Notes under the pieces: generated by a model
The model's input: only the letters and a program-made list of their open reading frames with translations
Database searches by the model: none
Told to the model about the DNA's origin: nothing
Shown: one piece after another, positions 27,101 to 35,013 of the stretch
Layout of the letters: each line of letters opens with the position of its first letter
How positions within the stretch are numbered: the stretch's first letter is position 1
DNA from: JACMLD01 sp963705285
Lineage (GTDB): Bacteria > Bacteroidota > Bacteroidia > Chitinophagales > Chitinophagaceae
Reading direction: 5' to 3'
Assembly: GCA_963705285.1 (NCBI GenBank)
Contig: OY970066.1
Coordinates: forward strand, 1,054,001-1,118,000
Length of the DNA: 64,000 nt
Program-made: the position numbers and the translations under genes

Positions 27101-28026
27101 AACGCCCCAAATACTACGGGTAATAACACCAGAAAGGGTGCGCGTTTTTTTCTAAAATAAAATCCAATAAACAATACCAGGAAAACAACGGTAATACCTT
27201 GTGTCAACAGCGTGTCTTTTCTTAGTTGCGCCGCGTTACTGGCAGATACAGCCGTTGCCCCAAAGTACGATGCACGTACATTGGTGTATACGGTATTGCT
27301 AAGGCTGTCACCAACAGCATCCAGGCCATTGAGCAGCACCTGGTTTTTACCGGTATTGCCGGGCGGGTACGCCGGGGTAATAAACAGCATCAGGTGCTGA
27401 TGATCTTTGCTCAGTACATAACTATCGTACAATTCAAAATTATCATCGTACTGCAGTTGCTGTAATTTTTTCAAACCCAAAAAAGAAATCCCTGTTGGGT
27501 CTTTTACAATCATGCTTTTGAGTGCAATACCGGCGGGTGAACCCAGGGTACGGATATTGTTTTGCAGGTTTTGCTCTATAGCCGCAGGCTGAATAAGCGT
27601 ATCAATGGCAGCATAATCTTTTTCAGTAAGGTACAGCGGTAAGTGCTCACTGATGCTGCTGAAAGTTTGCAACACCAGGCTATCATCTGCCCTGTCTTGT
27701 ATTTTTGTAATATAGCCGCTGTAATTTTTTTTAATGGCGCTAGTAAAAGCATCGGCAAAAGCCACCAGGCTATCCGGCGCTGTACCTGCAGTAGTATCTT
27801 TCAGCGAAATGGTTACTACCAGCTTGTCGAGGAATTTTGAATTTTGAAAAACCTCGTTGAGCTTTTCAATCTTTTTATCGTGTGGTAATATATTGGCAAT
27901 ATCTTCTTCCAGCTTTATTTTAGAAGCAAAGAAGCCTGCCAGTAAGAAGCATCCCGCAAGGGTGGCCCAAAACAGCAGGCGGCGTTTTTCAAAAAAATGA
28001 TACAGGGAGATAAAAATATTTTCCAT
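24151..28026 (-). CDS. Three-part fusion: MMPL exporter, PlsC-type acyltransferase and SAM methyltransferase
   Basis: 1291 residues in one uninterrupted frame. Residues ~1-850 are an RND/MMPL transporter: one membrane helix at ~16-34, a large loop, two bundles of helices (around 275-440 and 670-850) and a second loop. Residues ~890-1070 are a PlsC-like acyltransferase with H906-x4-D911 in NHQSSLD and FPEGTRS at 972-978. Residues ~1105-1291 are a class I methyltransferase with DIGCGYG at 1116-1122. In aryl polyene clusters the exporter and the acyltransferase are usually separate proteins. The fusion suggests export coupled to lipid attachment and methylation, which is inference. Confidence 0.88.
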   Translation of the reverse strand: MENIFISLYHFFEKRRLLFWATLAGCFLLAGFFASKIKLEEDIANILPHDKKIEKLNEVFQNSKFLDKLVVTISLKDTTAGTAPDSLVAFADAFTSAIKKNYSGYITKIQDRADDSLVLQTFSSISEHLPLYLTEKDYAAIDTLIQPAAIEQNLQNNIRTLGSPAGIALKSMIVKDPTGISFLGLKKLQQLQYDDNFELYDSYVLSKDHQHLMLFITPAYPPGNTGKNQVLLNGLDAVGDSLSNTVYTNVRASYFGATAVSASNAAQLRKDTLLTQGITVVFLVLFIGFYFRKKRAPFLVLLPVVFGALFSLALLYFIKGKISVIALGTGSVILGIAVNYSLHVFNHYRHTHSIQQVIADLTMPLTVGSLTTVGGFLCLQLVQSEMLKDLGLFAAFSLVGASLCSLIFLPHLIVSKSAENQNALPRVSWIDKVASWRPEHNKKLIVLIVVLTVVFAYTARYVRFEPDMMRMNYMSKRLKKADSSLNTINAWSLQSVYLISTGKNLDETLQKNEQAVAVLDDLKQQGVINKYSGVSSFILSRDMQQQKIQRWNQYWSAGKKQQLLANLQTAGNALKYRATAFDAFSTMLNKQYEPVNDSAVADIRTHFLDDYITETPGKSTVITLVKVTPQNRQQLYNAFENNSATTVIDKQYLTGRFVEIINADFGSIALMSSVLVFIVLLVSYGRIELTLVSFIPMFISWIWILGIMGILGITFNIVNIIISALIFGLGDDYSLFIMDGLLQEYKTGKKNLASYKSSILLSAITTIAGLGVLIFAKHPALQSIALIAIIGILCVVVIGQLMIPFLFNFLIKNRISNGRFPWTFLGLLKSTFAFCFFATGSVVVALTALVFVKLYPFNKEKGKLIYHKLLSKFSWSLLYIMPNVKKRIINPLKENFSTPAVVICNHQSSLDVMLAMMLHPKVILFINKRVWHLPFVGFVVRSADFFPTTENAEEGLEKIAARVKQGYSVVVFPEGTRSLDGHLKRFHKGAFYVAEKLQLDILPILIHGTHYALSKDDFLVKDGEITLKFLPRIKPGDEQYGTGYAERTKKISRYFKNEFENLKQQKEQPAYFNEQLRYNYIYKGPVLEWYMRIKVRMEKNYRLFNELLPQTGRILDIGCGYGFMSYMLRFVSPARIMTGIDYDEQKIATANHCFSKDAGINFIAADITTYAFEQYDAVVMMDILHYLQPEQQKIVIEKSIRSVNPNGLIIIRDGNADLEKRHRGTKLTEVFSTNIFGFNKTTAQGLSFLSANIIKEIASAHEMECTEIDESKFTSNIVFVLKHRNVHHGAV

Positions 28027-28037
28027 GCAGGTATACC

Positions 28038-29234
28038 TTATGCTGCCACCAGCATTTTTCTTTTAAAAACCTTCATGAGCAAATAACTGATAAGGCCAAG
28101 CGCCACTGCGGCTACAACGGCCAGGGTAATGCTGCCGTAAATATATTGCTGCAGGTTGGTTTTTATATCCTGCAAACTAATGTTTTTGCTGAATACCAGG
28201 TGCATGGCATGATTGCCCATCCACCACGCACCCATTTTATAACTCAGGTAAATAATAAGCGGTATCATGGGTGGTATGCTGATGTTTGCCGCAACAATCA
28301 CCAACCCTTTGTTTAATTTCAATACTACCGATAAGAAGATGGCAATGGCCAGCTGAAAACCCCATAATGGTATAATGCCCATAAAAACACCGAATGCAAT
28401 GGAGGCCGCCTTTAACTCATCACTGTGGTGTGGGTGCAGCAAATGTTGGTTGAGAAACTCCTGCCGTGCTTTTTTATTAAACAATCCGGTAATAAAATTA
28501 CGCGGTATGATATACAATAGCCTTGCAAGTACCAGTACGGTATTCAACAAGCTGATGCGCACAAAATCTTTTACCGGCCTGAAATGCGATACCCTTTCTT
28601 CTTTGGGCGCATAATAAACGGATACCGGCACCGATAGAATATCAACACCCTGCCATGCAGCGCGTACCAACACTTCTATCTCAAACTCGAACCGGCGGGT
28701 TACAAAATGGATTTTTTGAAGCGCCGCCAATGGATACAACCGATAGCCCGATTGCGTATCTGGCATTGAATGACCGGTTTCAATATTGAACCAGAAATTA
28801 GAGAACCGGTTGCCAAAGCTGCTTTTGCCTGGCACCGTTTCCTGGTTCATATTGCGGGCGCCAATAATAATAGCGTTGGGCGCTTCCTGCAATTTATCAA
28901 GAAAGAGATAGAGGTCTTTAGCAAAATGCTGGCCGTCTGCATCAATTGATATGGCGTACTGATAGCCTTTTTTAAATGCTGCATCAAAACCATTGCGCAA
29001 TGCAACGCCTTTTCCCTGGTTGACGGTGTGTGTAACAATTTGCAGACCGGGGAAATTTTGCAGCAGGGCGGCGGTATCATCAGTACTGCCATCATTAATT
29101 ACAATAACATGGCGGGTGTATTGCTGTACATCATTGATTACCCCGGGCAATGTTTTGCCATTGTTGTAAGTAGGAATTAAAACACAGGTACGCAGTTCCT
29201 CAAATCTTGTATAAACAGGTATCGTCTGATTCAT
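28038..29234 (-). CDS. GT2 glycosyltransferase fused to a DUF2062 membrane domain
   Basis: 398 residues. Residues ~10-240 are a GT-A family 2 domain with VLIPTYNNGKTLPG, VINDGSTDDT and the metal-binding ISIDADGQH (DxD-like). Residues ~265-390 are a DUF2062 domain of about three membrane helices with GVFMGIIPLWGFQLAIAIF. Such proteins resemble dolichol-phosphate-mannose-type synthases fused to a membrane module and occur in flexirubin-like clusters. It probably glycosylates a lipid or the pigment on the cytoplasmic side. It is the first gene of the leftward operon 29234-20616, and the fusion exporter follows 11 bp downstream. Confidence 0.87.
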   Translation of the reverse strand: MNQTIPVYTRFEELRTCVLIPTYNNGKTLPGVINDVQQYTRHVIVINDGSTDDTAALLQNFPGLQIVTHTVNQGKGVALRNGFDAAFKKGYQYAISIDADGQHFAKDLYLFLDKLQEAPNAIIIGARNMNQETVPGKSSFGNRFSNFWFNIETGHSMPDTQSGYRLYPLAALQKIHFVTRRFEFEIEVLVRAAWQGVDILSVPVSVYYAPKEERVSHFRPVKDFVRISLLNTVLVLARLLYIIPRNFITGLFNKKARQEFLNQHLLHPHHSDELKAASIAFGVFMGIIPLWGFQLAIAIFLSVVLKLNKGLVIVAANISIPPMIPLIIYLSYKMGAWWMGNHAMHLVFSKNISLQDIKTNLQQYIYGSITLAVVAAVALGLISYLLMKVFKRKMLVAA

Positions 29235-29304
29235 TTTATCAGCTCATTTATCATTGAGCGGTACTGTATAATATTAAATCTGCCAGGGTTATTGTAAAAC
29301 AACG

Positions 29305-29312
29305 CAAAATTA
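29305..29312 (-). promoter_or_regulatory. Candidate promoter box for the right-hand pigment operon
   Basis: The minus strand reads TAATTTTG, an exact TAnnTTTG match about 70 bp before the ATG at 29234, in the 220 bp divergent gap shared with the outer-membrane protein gene at 29455. It would transcribe the GT2, exporter, flavoprotein, hydrolase and acpS genes. No clear -33 box. Confidence 0.4.
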
Positions 29313-29454
29313 AGTTTAAATGAACTGACAGCGAAGCCTGTTTTTAACGCTAGCGTGCCTTTTATGAATTAACTAACAGCCCTTACCCGCATATTTTTAA
29401 AACCACAGGTTTTCGGGCACGGTTATCGTCCAATGAAAAAGAATCGCTCATTTT

Positions 29455-32400
29455 ATGGGGAAATCCACACTTTTATTGGTTATTGTGCTGTTGTGTATGA
29501 CTGCAGTCCGTGGGCAGTCTTTATTTACTGTAAAAGGAAAGCTTACAGACAGCACCGGAAAAACACCGCTGGTGAAAGCCAATATTAACCTTGTTTCAGC
29601 CAAAGACTCCCTGGTTCACTACCAGGCGCTTACAGATACAGCCGGAAGTTTTGAGATACAACTGGTAAAGGCAGACACATTCTTAGTATCTGTTACGGCG
29701 CAAGGCGCATCCCCTGTAAATAAAACATGGATAGTTACAGCTGGTACGGCAGATATGGGCACCATTGCAATTGGACCATCTGTTGGCAGGCCTGATTCTG
29801 CCACCGCTGCCGTAAGAACGGATAGTTTGCCTCTTACTGCATCAACAGCAGACAGCAATCGCCAGCCATCCATGATAGCTTTCAATCCGCCGCCGACAAC
29901 TACTGCACCGGCACCTGCAGCTGCTGCAACCGGAGGCACCAATTCCATATCGGGCATATTACATGATAAGACCGATAATACGCCCATTAAAGGAGCTACT
30001 GTAAATGTGCGGCTTAAAAAGCAACCGGCTGATACACGTAACGCCATATCAGATAACAAGGGTTATTTTTCATTTAGTGATCTTCCTTCTGATACTTTGA
30101 TACTTTCTTTCAGTTCAATTGGGTATGAGTTTGTAGACCGGCAGGTAAATCCATCCTCCGCTCCAATTGATCTTGGTACTATTGATATTCCCAAAACATC
30201 TAAAGAGCTGGAAGGTGTGGTGGTTACCGCCAAAACACCGCCGGCCCAGCAAAAGGCCGATACTGTGCAGTACAATGCCAACGCCTTTAAAGTAAATCCC
30301 GATGCCACTACAGAAGATCTGATTAAGAAAATGCCCGGTATTACGGTAGATAAAAACGGTACGGTAACTGCCCAGGGCGACCAGGTAAAAAAAGTAACCA
30401 TAGATGGCAAAGATTTTTTGGGCGATGATGCTACAGCCGCACTGCGCAACCTGCCGTCTGAAGTAGTGGATAAAATACAGGTTTTTGACCGGCTCAGTGA
30501 CCAGGCAGCCTTTACCGGTTTCGACGATGGCAACTCAGTAAAAGCCATTAACATTGTTACAAAAACCGGAATTAAAAACGGCCAGTTTGGACGTATTTAT
30601 GCCGGGTATGGAACCGATAGTCGTTATGCTGCCGGTGGCAATGTAAGCACTTTTAAAGGAGACAGGCGACTATCTGTGGTAGGCAGTTTCAATAATATCA
30701 ATCAGCAGAATTTCTCATCGCAAGATTTACTGGGGGTTACCAGTGGTGGAGGCGGAGGCAATTTTGGCGGCGGTGGTGGCGCACGCGGTGGCGGCGGCAA
30801 CCGTGGTGGTGGACGTGGCGGCGGTGGTGGCAATTTTGGCGGCGGCTCAGATAATTTTACGGTAGGCCAGCAGGCAGGTATCAGCAAGACCAATGCCATT
30901 GGGTTTAATTATACAGATAAGTGGAGCCCAAAGATGGATGTGCAGGCCAGCTATTTCTTCAACAATGCTACCAATACCAACCAGCGCGAATTGCACAGCC
31001 AGACTTTAATTGGCGATGACAGCACCCAGTTTACAGATCAGAACAGTCTCTCGGTGAGCAAAAACAACAATCACCGGTTTAATATGCGGCTTGAGTATAA
31101 GTTTGATTCAAGCAACTCGCTGATCATTACCCCCAGTTTAAATTTCCAGGATAACAGCAGTGTTTCCGATGGCGTTTCACAAACCTACTATGGCGTTAAT
31201 GATACCGCCAATACATCGGAAAGCAGAAGTTCAAGCCAAAGAAATGGCTATAACCTGCGCAATAATATATTGTACCGGCACCAGTTTGGCAAAAGGGGCC
31301 GCACGTTGTCGGTGAACTTTGGAACTACCCTCAATAAAAACGATGGCGAAAGTTACGTACTGCAAAGACTGCAGTTTTTTGAGAAAAACATTGTTACAGA
31401 CGACTCCTTACAGAACCAGTACAAGAAAAATCCTACAGACGGTTATAACTTGTCGGGCAATATCGCTTATACAGAACCGATAGGAAAGAAAGGCCAGTTG
31501 CAGTTTAATTACTCTCCATCTTATTCAAAAAACAGGGCCGATCAGCAAACGTTTTTATATGATTCACTGGGCAAAGATTATACGCGTTTCAGCCCTGTGT
31601 TGTCAAATAAGTTTGACAATACAGTTACCACTAACAATGGAGGCATCAGCTACCGGTTGGGTGCTACCAGGGATAACCAGTTTTCAGTAGGCGTAAACCT
31701 GCAGAATTCAAAACTGGAAAGCATGCGCACTTATCCGGGTGTGGCTACGGTAAACCAGTCGTTTACCAACTTTTTGCCCAACCTTATGTTCAGAAGAAAA
31801 TTATCTGCTAAAAGCAGTATCAATATTTTTTACAGGGCCAGCACCAATTTTCCTTCTGTAACCCAGTTGCAGGATGTTATAGACCCCAGCAATCCTTTAC
31901 GCATAACGGCTGGTAACCCTTACCTGAAACAGGCCTATACCAATTTCTTGTCGGCACGTTATACGTTTACCAATACCACAAAAGGACAATCTATTTTTGC
32001 CAATGTTTTTTTACAAACGCAAAGCAATTATATATCCAATGCCACTTATATTGCCAGCGCAGATTCTGTGCTGCAGCAGGGCATCGTGTTAAAAAGGGGT
32101 TCCCAGTTCAGCACACCAGTTAACCTGAATGGCTACAAAAGCCTGCGTACATTTTTAACGTTCAGCCAGCCGGTAGCATTGATTAAATCAAATGTGAACC
32201 TCAGTACCGGGTTTTCCTATTCACGCTTGCCGGGCCAAATTAATTACCAGGAAACGGTTACGAACAATTATACCTACAATGCAGGTATTGTTATTGCCAG
32301 TAATATCAGCCAGTACGTAGATTTCAATCTTTCTTACAATGCCAATTTCAATAATGCGCAAAGCACGGCCGGCACACAAACCAACCAGCGCTATGTGAAC

Positions 32401-32769
32401 CAGGTAACCGGCATCCAGTTTAATTTATTATCAAAAAACGGATGGTTTATACAGAACGATCTTACCAACCAAACCTACACCGGTTTGTCTGAAGGCCTAA
32501 ACCAGAGTTTCTGGTTGTGGAATGCCAGCTTTGGAAAGAAATTCCTGAAAAACAAGGCAGGAGAGCTGAAGTTATCGGCGTTTGATTTACTGAAACAAAA
32601 CCAAAGCATTGTACGTACGGTGGCTGAAAACTATATTGAAGATTCAAGGTCGAATGTATTGCAGCAATATTTTCTGCTGACGTTTACTTATAGCCTTAAA
32701 AATTTTGGAACACCGCCGGCCCGAAATCAGGGGGGCAGGGAAAACAGGCGGCCAAGGGCGGAGATGTAA
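29455..32769 (+). CDS. TonB-receptor-like outer-membrane beta-barrel protein
   Basis: 1104 residues. Signal peptide MGKSTLLLVIVLLCMTAVRGQ, then two carboxypeptidase-regulatory-like repeats (~20-105 and ~165-250, the second containing SGILHDKTDNTPIKGATVNV). A plug-like region follows (~265-370, MPGITVDKNGTVTAQGDQV), then a C-terminal barrel of alternating aromatic strands. Residues ~428-466 are an extreme Gly/Arg-rich loop (GGGGNRGGGRGGGGG). The plug lacks a plain TonB box, so it may be a non-energised barrel. It is divergent from the pigment operon; a role in placing or moving the pigment is only suggested by position. Confidence 0.8.
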   Translation: MGKSTLLLVIVLLCMTAVRGQSLFTVKGKLTDSTGKTPLVKANINLVSAKDSLVHYQALTDTAGSFEIQLVKADTFLVSVTAQGASPVNKTWIVTAGTADMGTIAIGPSVGRPDSATAAVRTDSLPLTASTADSNRQPSMIAFNPPPTTTAPAPAAAATGGTNSISGILHDKTDNTPIKGATVNVRLKKQPADTRNAISDNKGYFSFSDLPSDTLILSFSSIGYEFVDRQVNPSSAPIDLGTIDIPKTSKELEGVVVTAKTPPAQQKADTVQYNANAFKVNPDATTEDLIKKMPGITVDKNGTVTAQGDQVKKVTIDGKDFLGDDATAALRNLPSEVVDKIQVFDRLSDQAAFTGFDDGNSVKAINIVTKTGIKNGQFGRIYAGYGTDSRYAAGGNVSTFKGDRRLSVVGSFNNINQQNFSSQDLLGVTSGGGGGNFGGGGGARGGGGNRGGGRGGGGGNFGGGSDNFTVGQQAGISKTNAIGFNYTDKWSPKMDVQASYFFNNATNTNQRELHSQTLIGDDSTQFTDQNSLSVSKNNNHRFNMRLEYKFDSSNSLIITPSLNFQDNSSVSDGVSQTYYGVNDTANTSESRSSSQRNGYNLRNNILYRHQFGKRGRTLSVNFGTTLNKNDGESYVLQRLQFFEKNIVTDDSLQNQYKKNPTDGYNLSGNIAYTEPIGKKGQLQFNYSPSYSKNRADQQTFLYDSLGKDYTRFSPVLSNKFDNTVTTNNGGISYRLGATRDNQFSVGVNLQNSKLESMRTYPGVATVNQSFTNFLPNLMFRRKLSAKSSINIFYRASTNFPSVTQLQDVIDPSNPLRITAGNPYLKQAYTNFLSARYTFTNTTKGQSIFANVFLQTQSNYISNATYIASADSVLQQGIVLKRGSQFSTPVNLNGYKSLRTFLTFSQPVALIKSNVNLSTGFSYSRLPGQINYQETVTNNYTYNAGIVIASNISQYVDFNLSYNANFNNAQSTAGTQTNQRYVNQVTGIQFNLLSKNGWFIQNDLTNQTYTGLSEGLNQSFWLWNASFGKKFLKNKAGELKLSAFDLLKQNQSIVRTVAENYIEDSRSNVLQQYFLLTFTYSLKNFGTPPARNQGGRENRRPRAEM

Positions 32770-32850
32770 ATTTGTTTTGAGTGTTGAGTGTTGAGTGTTG
32801 TGGGTGCCAAAGACAAATTATATTAAATGGTGAATTTGTTTAGAATGCAC

Positions 32851-33200
32851 TGACTTAGCTATCGGGTGCGTTCATTTTCTTAAGCATCGTAATCTGCGGC
32901 GAACATTGTTGGTGAAAACACCAACAATGGCGAATTTTAAATCTTGTAAGCTCTGGCTTAGCTATCGGGTGCGCTTATTTTCTTAAGCATCGTAATCTGC
33001 GGCGAACATTGTTGGTGAAAACACCAACAATGGCGAATTTTAAATCTTGTATGCACTGACTTAGCTATCGGTGCGCTTATTTTCTTAAGCATCGTAATCT
33101 GCGGCGAACATTGTTGGTGAAAACACCAACAATGGCGATAAACACCAACAATGGCGATAAATAGCAACAATGGCGGTAAACACCAACAATGGCGGTAATC
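32851..33200. repeat. Tandem ~103 bp repeat with a perfect 11 bp hairpin, then short 18-19 bp repeats
   Basis: Units begin near 32851, 32954 and 33057. Each holds the perfect inverted repeat CATTGTTGGTG-AAAA-CACCAACAATG (32904-32929, 33007-33032, 33109-33134). The third unit runs into four further short copies of the right arm (AACACCAACAATGGCG and an AATAGCAACAATGGCG variant) up to about 33200. The hairpin is well formed but has no trailing T run, so it is not a standard terminator. Confidence 0.85.
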
Positions 33201-33276
33201 TGCCCTCTGCGGCCATTTGAGCTGCACCCGTCGCCCCGCCCACCCGTTGCGCGAACCTTCTTGGCAGCTGCGGCCA

Positions 33277-33378
33277 TTTTTACCACGGAGTACAGGAGGT
33301 CTTGACTGAGGTACTCAATGGTTCAGCCTATTTTTAATTTTAAATTTTGACTTTTGAATTCTTTAATCTGCGCATAGG
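33277..33378 (-). repeat. Inverted copy of the ~100 bp repeat at 35535-35950
   Basis: Read on the minus strand this segment matches the downstream array unit: TTAAAGAATT, runs of AAGTCAAAA, then ACCTCAGT-AGACCTCCTGT and GGTAAAA, with scattered differences. It lies just 5' of the sigma-factor gene. Together with 35535-35950 it brackets the sigma operon with oppositely oriented copies. Confidence 0.7.
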
Positions 33379-33456
33379 AGGCCATTTTTTACTTTTTACT
33401 TTTGAATTTTGCCTTAATTTTTTGCGTAATATCGTTCCAAGCAAAACTCCGCTGCT

Positions 33457-34032
33457 TTGGATGAGAGAACCTTGGTAGAGCAATTAAAACAGGGCGACGA
33501 AAATGCGTTTAAGATAATTGTTACCACCTGGCAGGATATGGTGTACAATACCGCAATAGGTATTTTGCAGTCTGCAGAAGATGCAGAAGATGTGGCGCAG
33601 GAAGTCTTTGTACAGGTGTATGAATCTATTCATACTTTTAAAGGAGAATCAAAACTGTCTACCTGGCTATACCGCATTACCACCAGTAAAGCGCTGGACC
33701 ATATCCGGAGAAAAAAACGAAAAAAACGTTTTGCCTTTGTGCAAACACTGTTTGGCGAAAATAACGAGGTAGTGATACAACCACCTGATTTTCATCATCC
33801 CGGCGTGGTGCTGGATAATAAGGAAAATGCGGCTGCTCTTTTCAAAGCCATTGAAAAACTGCCTGAAAACCAGAAAATAGCATTCGTACTCAACAAGGTG
33901 GAAGGATTGAATTACCAGGAAATAAGTGAAATAATGAACACCACCGTATCCTCCATAGAATCACTGCTGCACCGGGCAAAAGGCAACCTGAGAAAATGGT
34001 TGCAGCAGGTATACCAGAACAAAGACAAATAG
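33457..34032 (+). CDS. ECF-type RNA polymerase sigma factor
   Basis: 191 residues. Region 2 has SAEDAEDVAQEVFVQVYESI and FKGESKLSTWLYRITTSKALD. Region 4 ends with LPENQKIAFVLNKVEGLNYQEI and a helix-turn-helix with SSIESLLHRAKGNL. It would direct core polymerase to a small envelope-related regulon. The only usable start in frame is the TTG at 33457: an in-frame stop lies at 33427-33429 and no ATG occurs between. It is followed by a short membrane protein, a likely regulator. Confidence 0.93.
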   Translation: MDERTLVEQLKQGDENAFKIIVTTWQDMVYNTAIGILQSAEDAEDVAQEVFVQVYESIHTFKGESKLSTWLYRITTSKALDHIRRKKRKKRFAFVQTLFGENNEVVIQPPDFHHPGVVLDNKENAAALFKAIEKLPENQKIAFVLNKVEGLNYQEISEIMNTTVSSIESLLHRAKGNLRKWLQQVYQNKDK

Positions 34033-34078
34033 CGCAGGTTTTAGTATCATTTCCCGTCAAATTAAAGAGGGCCTTTAT

Positions 34079-34414
34079 ATGGAAAAAAATAGAGCAATAG
34101 AGAACATGCTGAACAGCCTGGATGGCATTCAACAAGCCAGTGCCGGCCATTTCTTTTATACCCGCGTGCAGGCGAGGCTGCAAAAAGAAGAAATCAGCCT
34201 TTGGGGCAGGGTAGCCGCTTTTATCACCAAACCGAGTGTTGCCCTGGCTACGCTGTTCCTGATTTGCCTCCTCAATACTGCAGCGCTGCTCTACCGGCAA
34301 GATACCTATTCGGCCAGTGCTGTTTCTGACCAGGTTGATCAACCAGGCAACGATGAGTACAACACTACCCTGGCTGCCAACACTTATTACGAAGAAAATT
34401 CTGAGGCACGATAA
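34079..34414 (+). CDS. Small single-pass membrane protein, possible anti-sigma factor
   Basis: 111 residues. An N-terminal cytoplasmic part (~1-55), one membrane helix (VALATLFLICLLNTAALLY, ~54-72) and a short Asn/Thr/Glu-rich external tail. Position directly after an ECF sigma gene, size and topology match anti-sigma factors, but no zinc-binding HxxxCxxC is present and I do not recognise the family. The stop shares one base with the ATG of the next gene (TAATG), so the three genes are coupled. Confidence 0.65.
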   Translation: MEKNRAIENMLNSLDGIQQASAGHFFYTRVQARLQKEEISLWGRVAAFITKPSVALATLFLICLLNTAALLYRQDTYSASAVSDQVDQPGNDEYNTTLAANTYYEENSEAR

Positions 34415-34929
34415 TGAATAATTCAAAGAGCAGGATACTAATTTTCCTGGTAGTATTTCTTTTACTGGCCAATATTGCCATGTTGGTATATTTTACCGGG
34501 TTTAATAAACCTGGCGGCAAGGAGAACCGTGGCGAGAAGCGTGGCCCCATCACCACTTTTTTACAAAACGAGGTAGGATTTGATAAAACCCAAATGGAAA
34601 GTCTGGATAGCCTTAAAAAACAACACCGTGCAGCTATACGGCCCTTGTTTGATGGCTTGGGTAAAAGCAAAGACAATTTCTACCAGCTTATAGGAAAACC
34701 GGGCGTTACAGATTCTTTGCTAAATGCCAGTGCCGCGACAATAGGAAAAAAACAAGCCGAACTGGATCTGCAGTTCTATCAGAATTTTATGAGCATGCGA
34801 AAACTCTGTACCACGCAACAATTGCCCAAATTTGATTCTGCCATGCCCCTACTGGCCAGCAAAATGATGCAGCCCTGGCAAAAAGGAAATGCTACAAGAA
34901 AAAAAGACAGCACCCAGGCAAAAAATTAA
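34414..34929 (+). CDS. Spy/CpxP-like periplasmic protein with membrane anchor
   Basis: 171 residues. Membrane anchor ILIFLVVFLLLANIAMLVYF (~9-28), then a helical periplasmic domain with QMESLDSLKKQHRAAIRPLFDGLGKSKDNFY and a later QFYQNFMSMRKLCTTQQLPKFD. This layout resembles the Spy/CpxP and heavy-metal-sensor (CnrX-like) family, which senses envelope stress and binds misfolded proteins. Coupled to the preceding gene by a 1 bp overlap, it probably forms the periplasmic sensing part of the sigma regulon. Family assignment by pattern only. Confidence 0.65.
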   Translation: MNNSKSRILIFLVVFLLLANIAMLVYFTGFNKPGGKENRGEKRGPITTFLQNEVGFDKTQMESLDSLKKQHRAAIRPLFDGLGKSKDNFYQLIGKPGVTDSLLNASAATIGKKQAELDLQFYQNFMSMRKLCTTQQLPKFDSAMPLLASKMMQPWQKGNATRKKDSTQAKN

Positions 34930-35013
34930 TGTAAATCCTATCAATACCCGCAGGTTTTCAACCCTTACCGGCATCCAAATAAAAATATCTCTTAACACGC
35001 AAAATTTTATGCA

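Larger units (their letters stand above)
32770..33456. other. 687 bp gene-free region with two repeat families
   Basis: Contains the 103 bp tandem hairpin array (about 32851-33200) and then, at 33277-33378, an inverted copy of the repeat unit found at 35535-35950. AT-rich sequence precedes the sigma-factor gene. The only reading frames here run through the repeats on the minus strand and look non-coding. Confidence 0.6.

Noticed and set aside
30702..30899. Proline-rich minus-strand protein
   Set aside because: It is the reverse shadow of the Gly-rich loop of the outer-membrane protein.
32904..33134. Hairpins as Rho-independent terminators
   Set aside because: The stems lack a following T run, and they occur three times in a row away from the end of the nearest gene.
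32958..33286. Two overlapping minus-strand reading frames rich in HCWC repeats
   Set aside because: They translate the 103 bp hairpin repeats and are in conflict with each other; no family resemblance.
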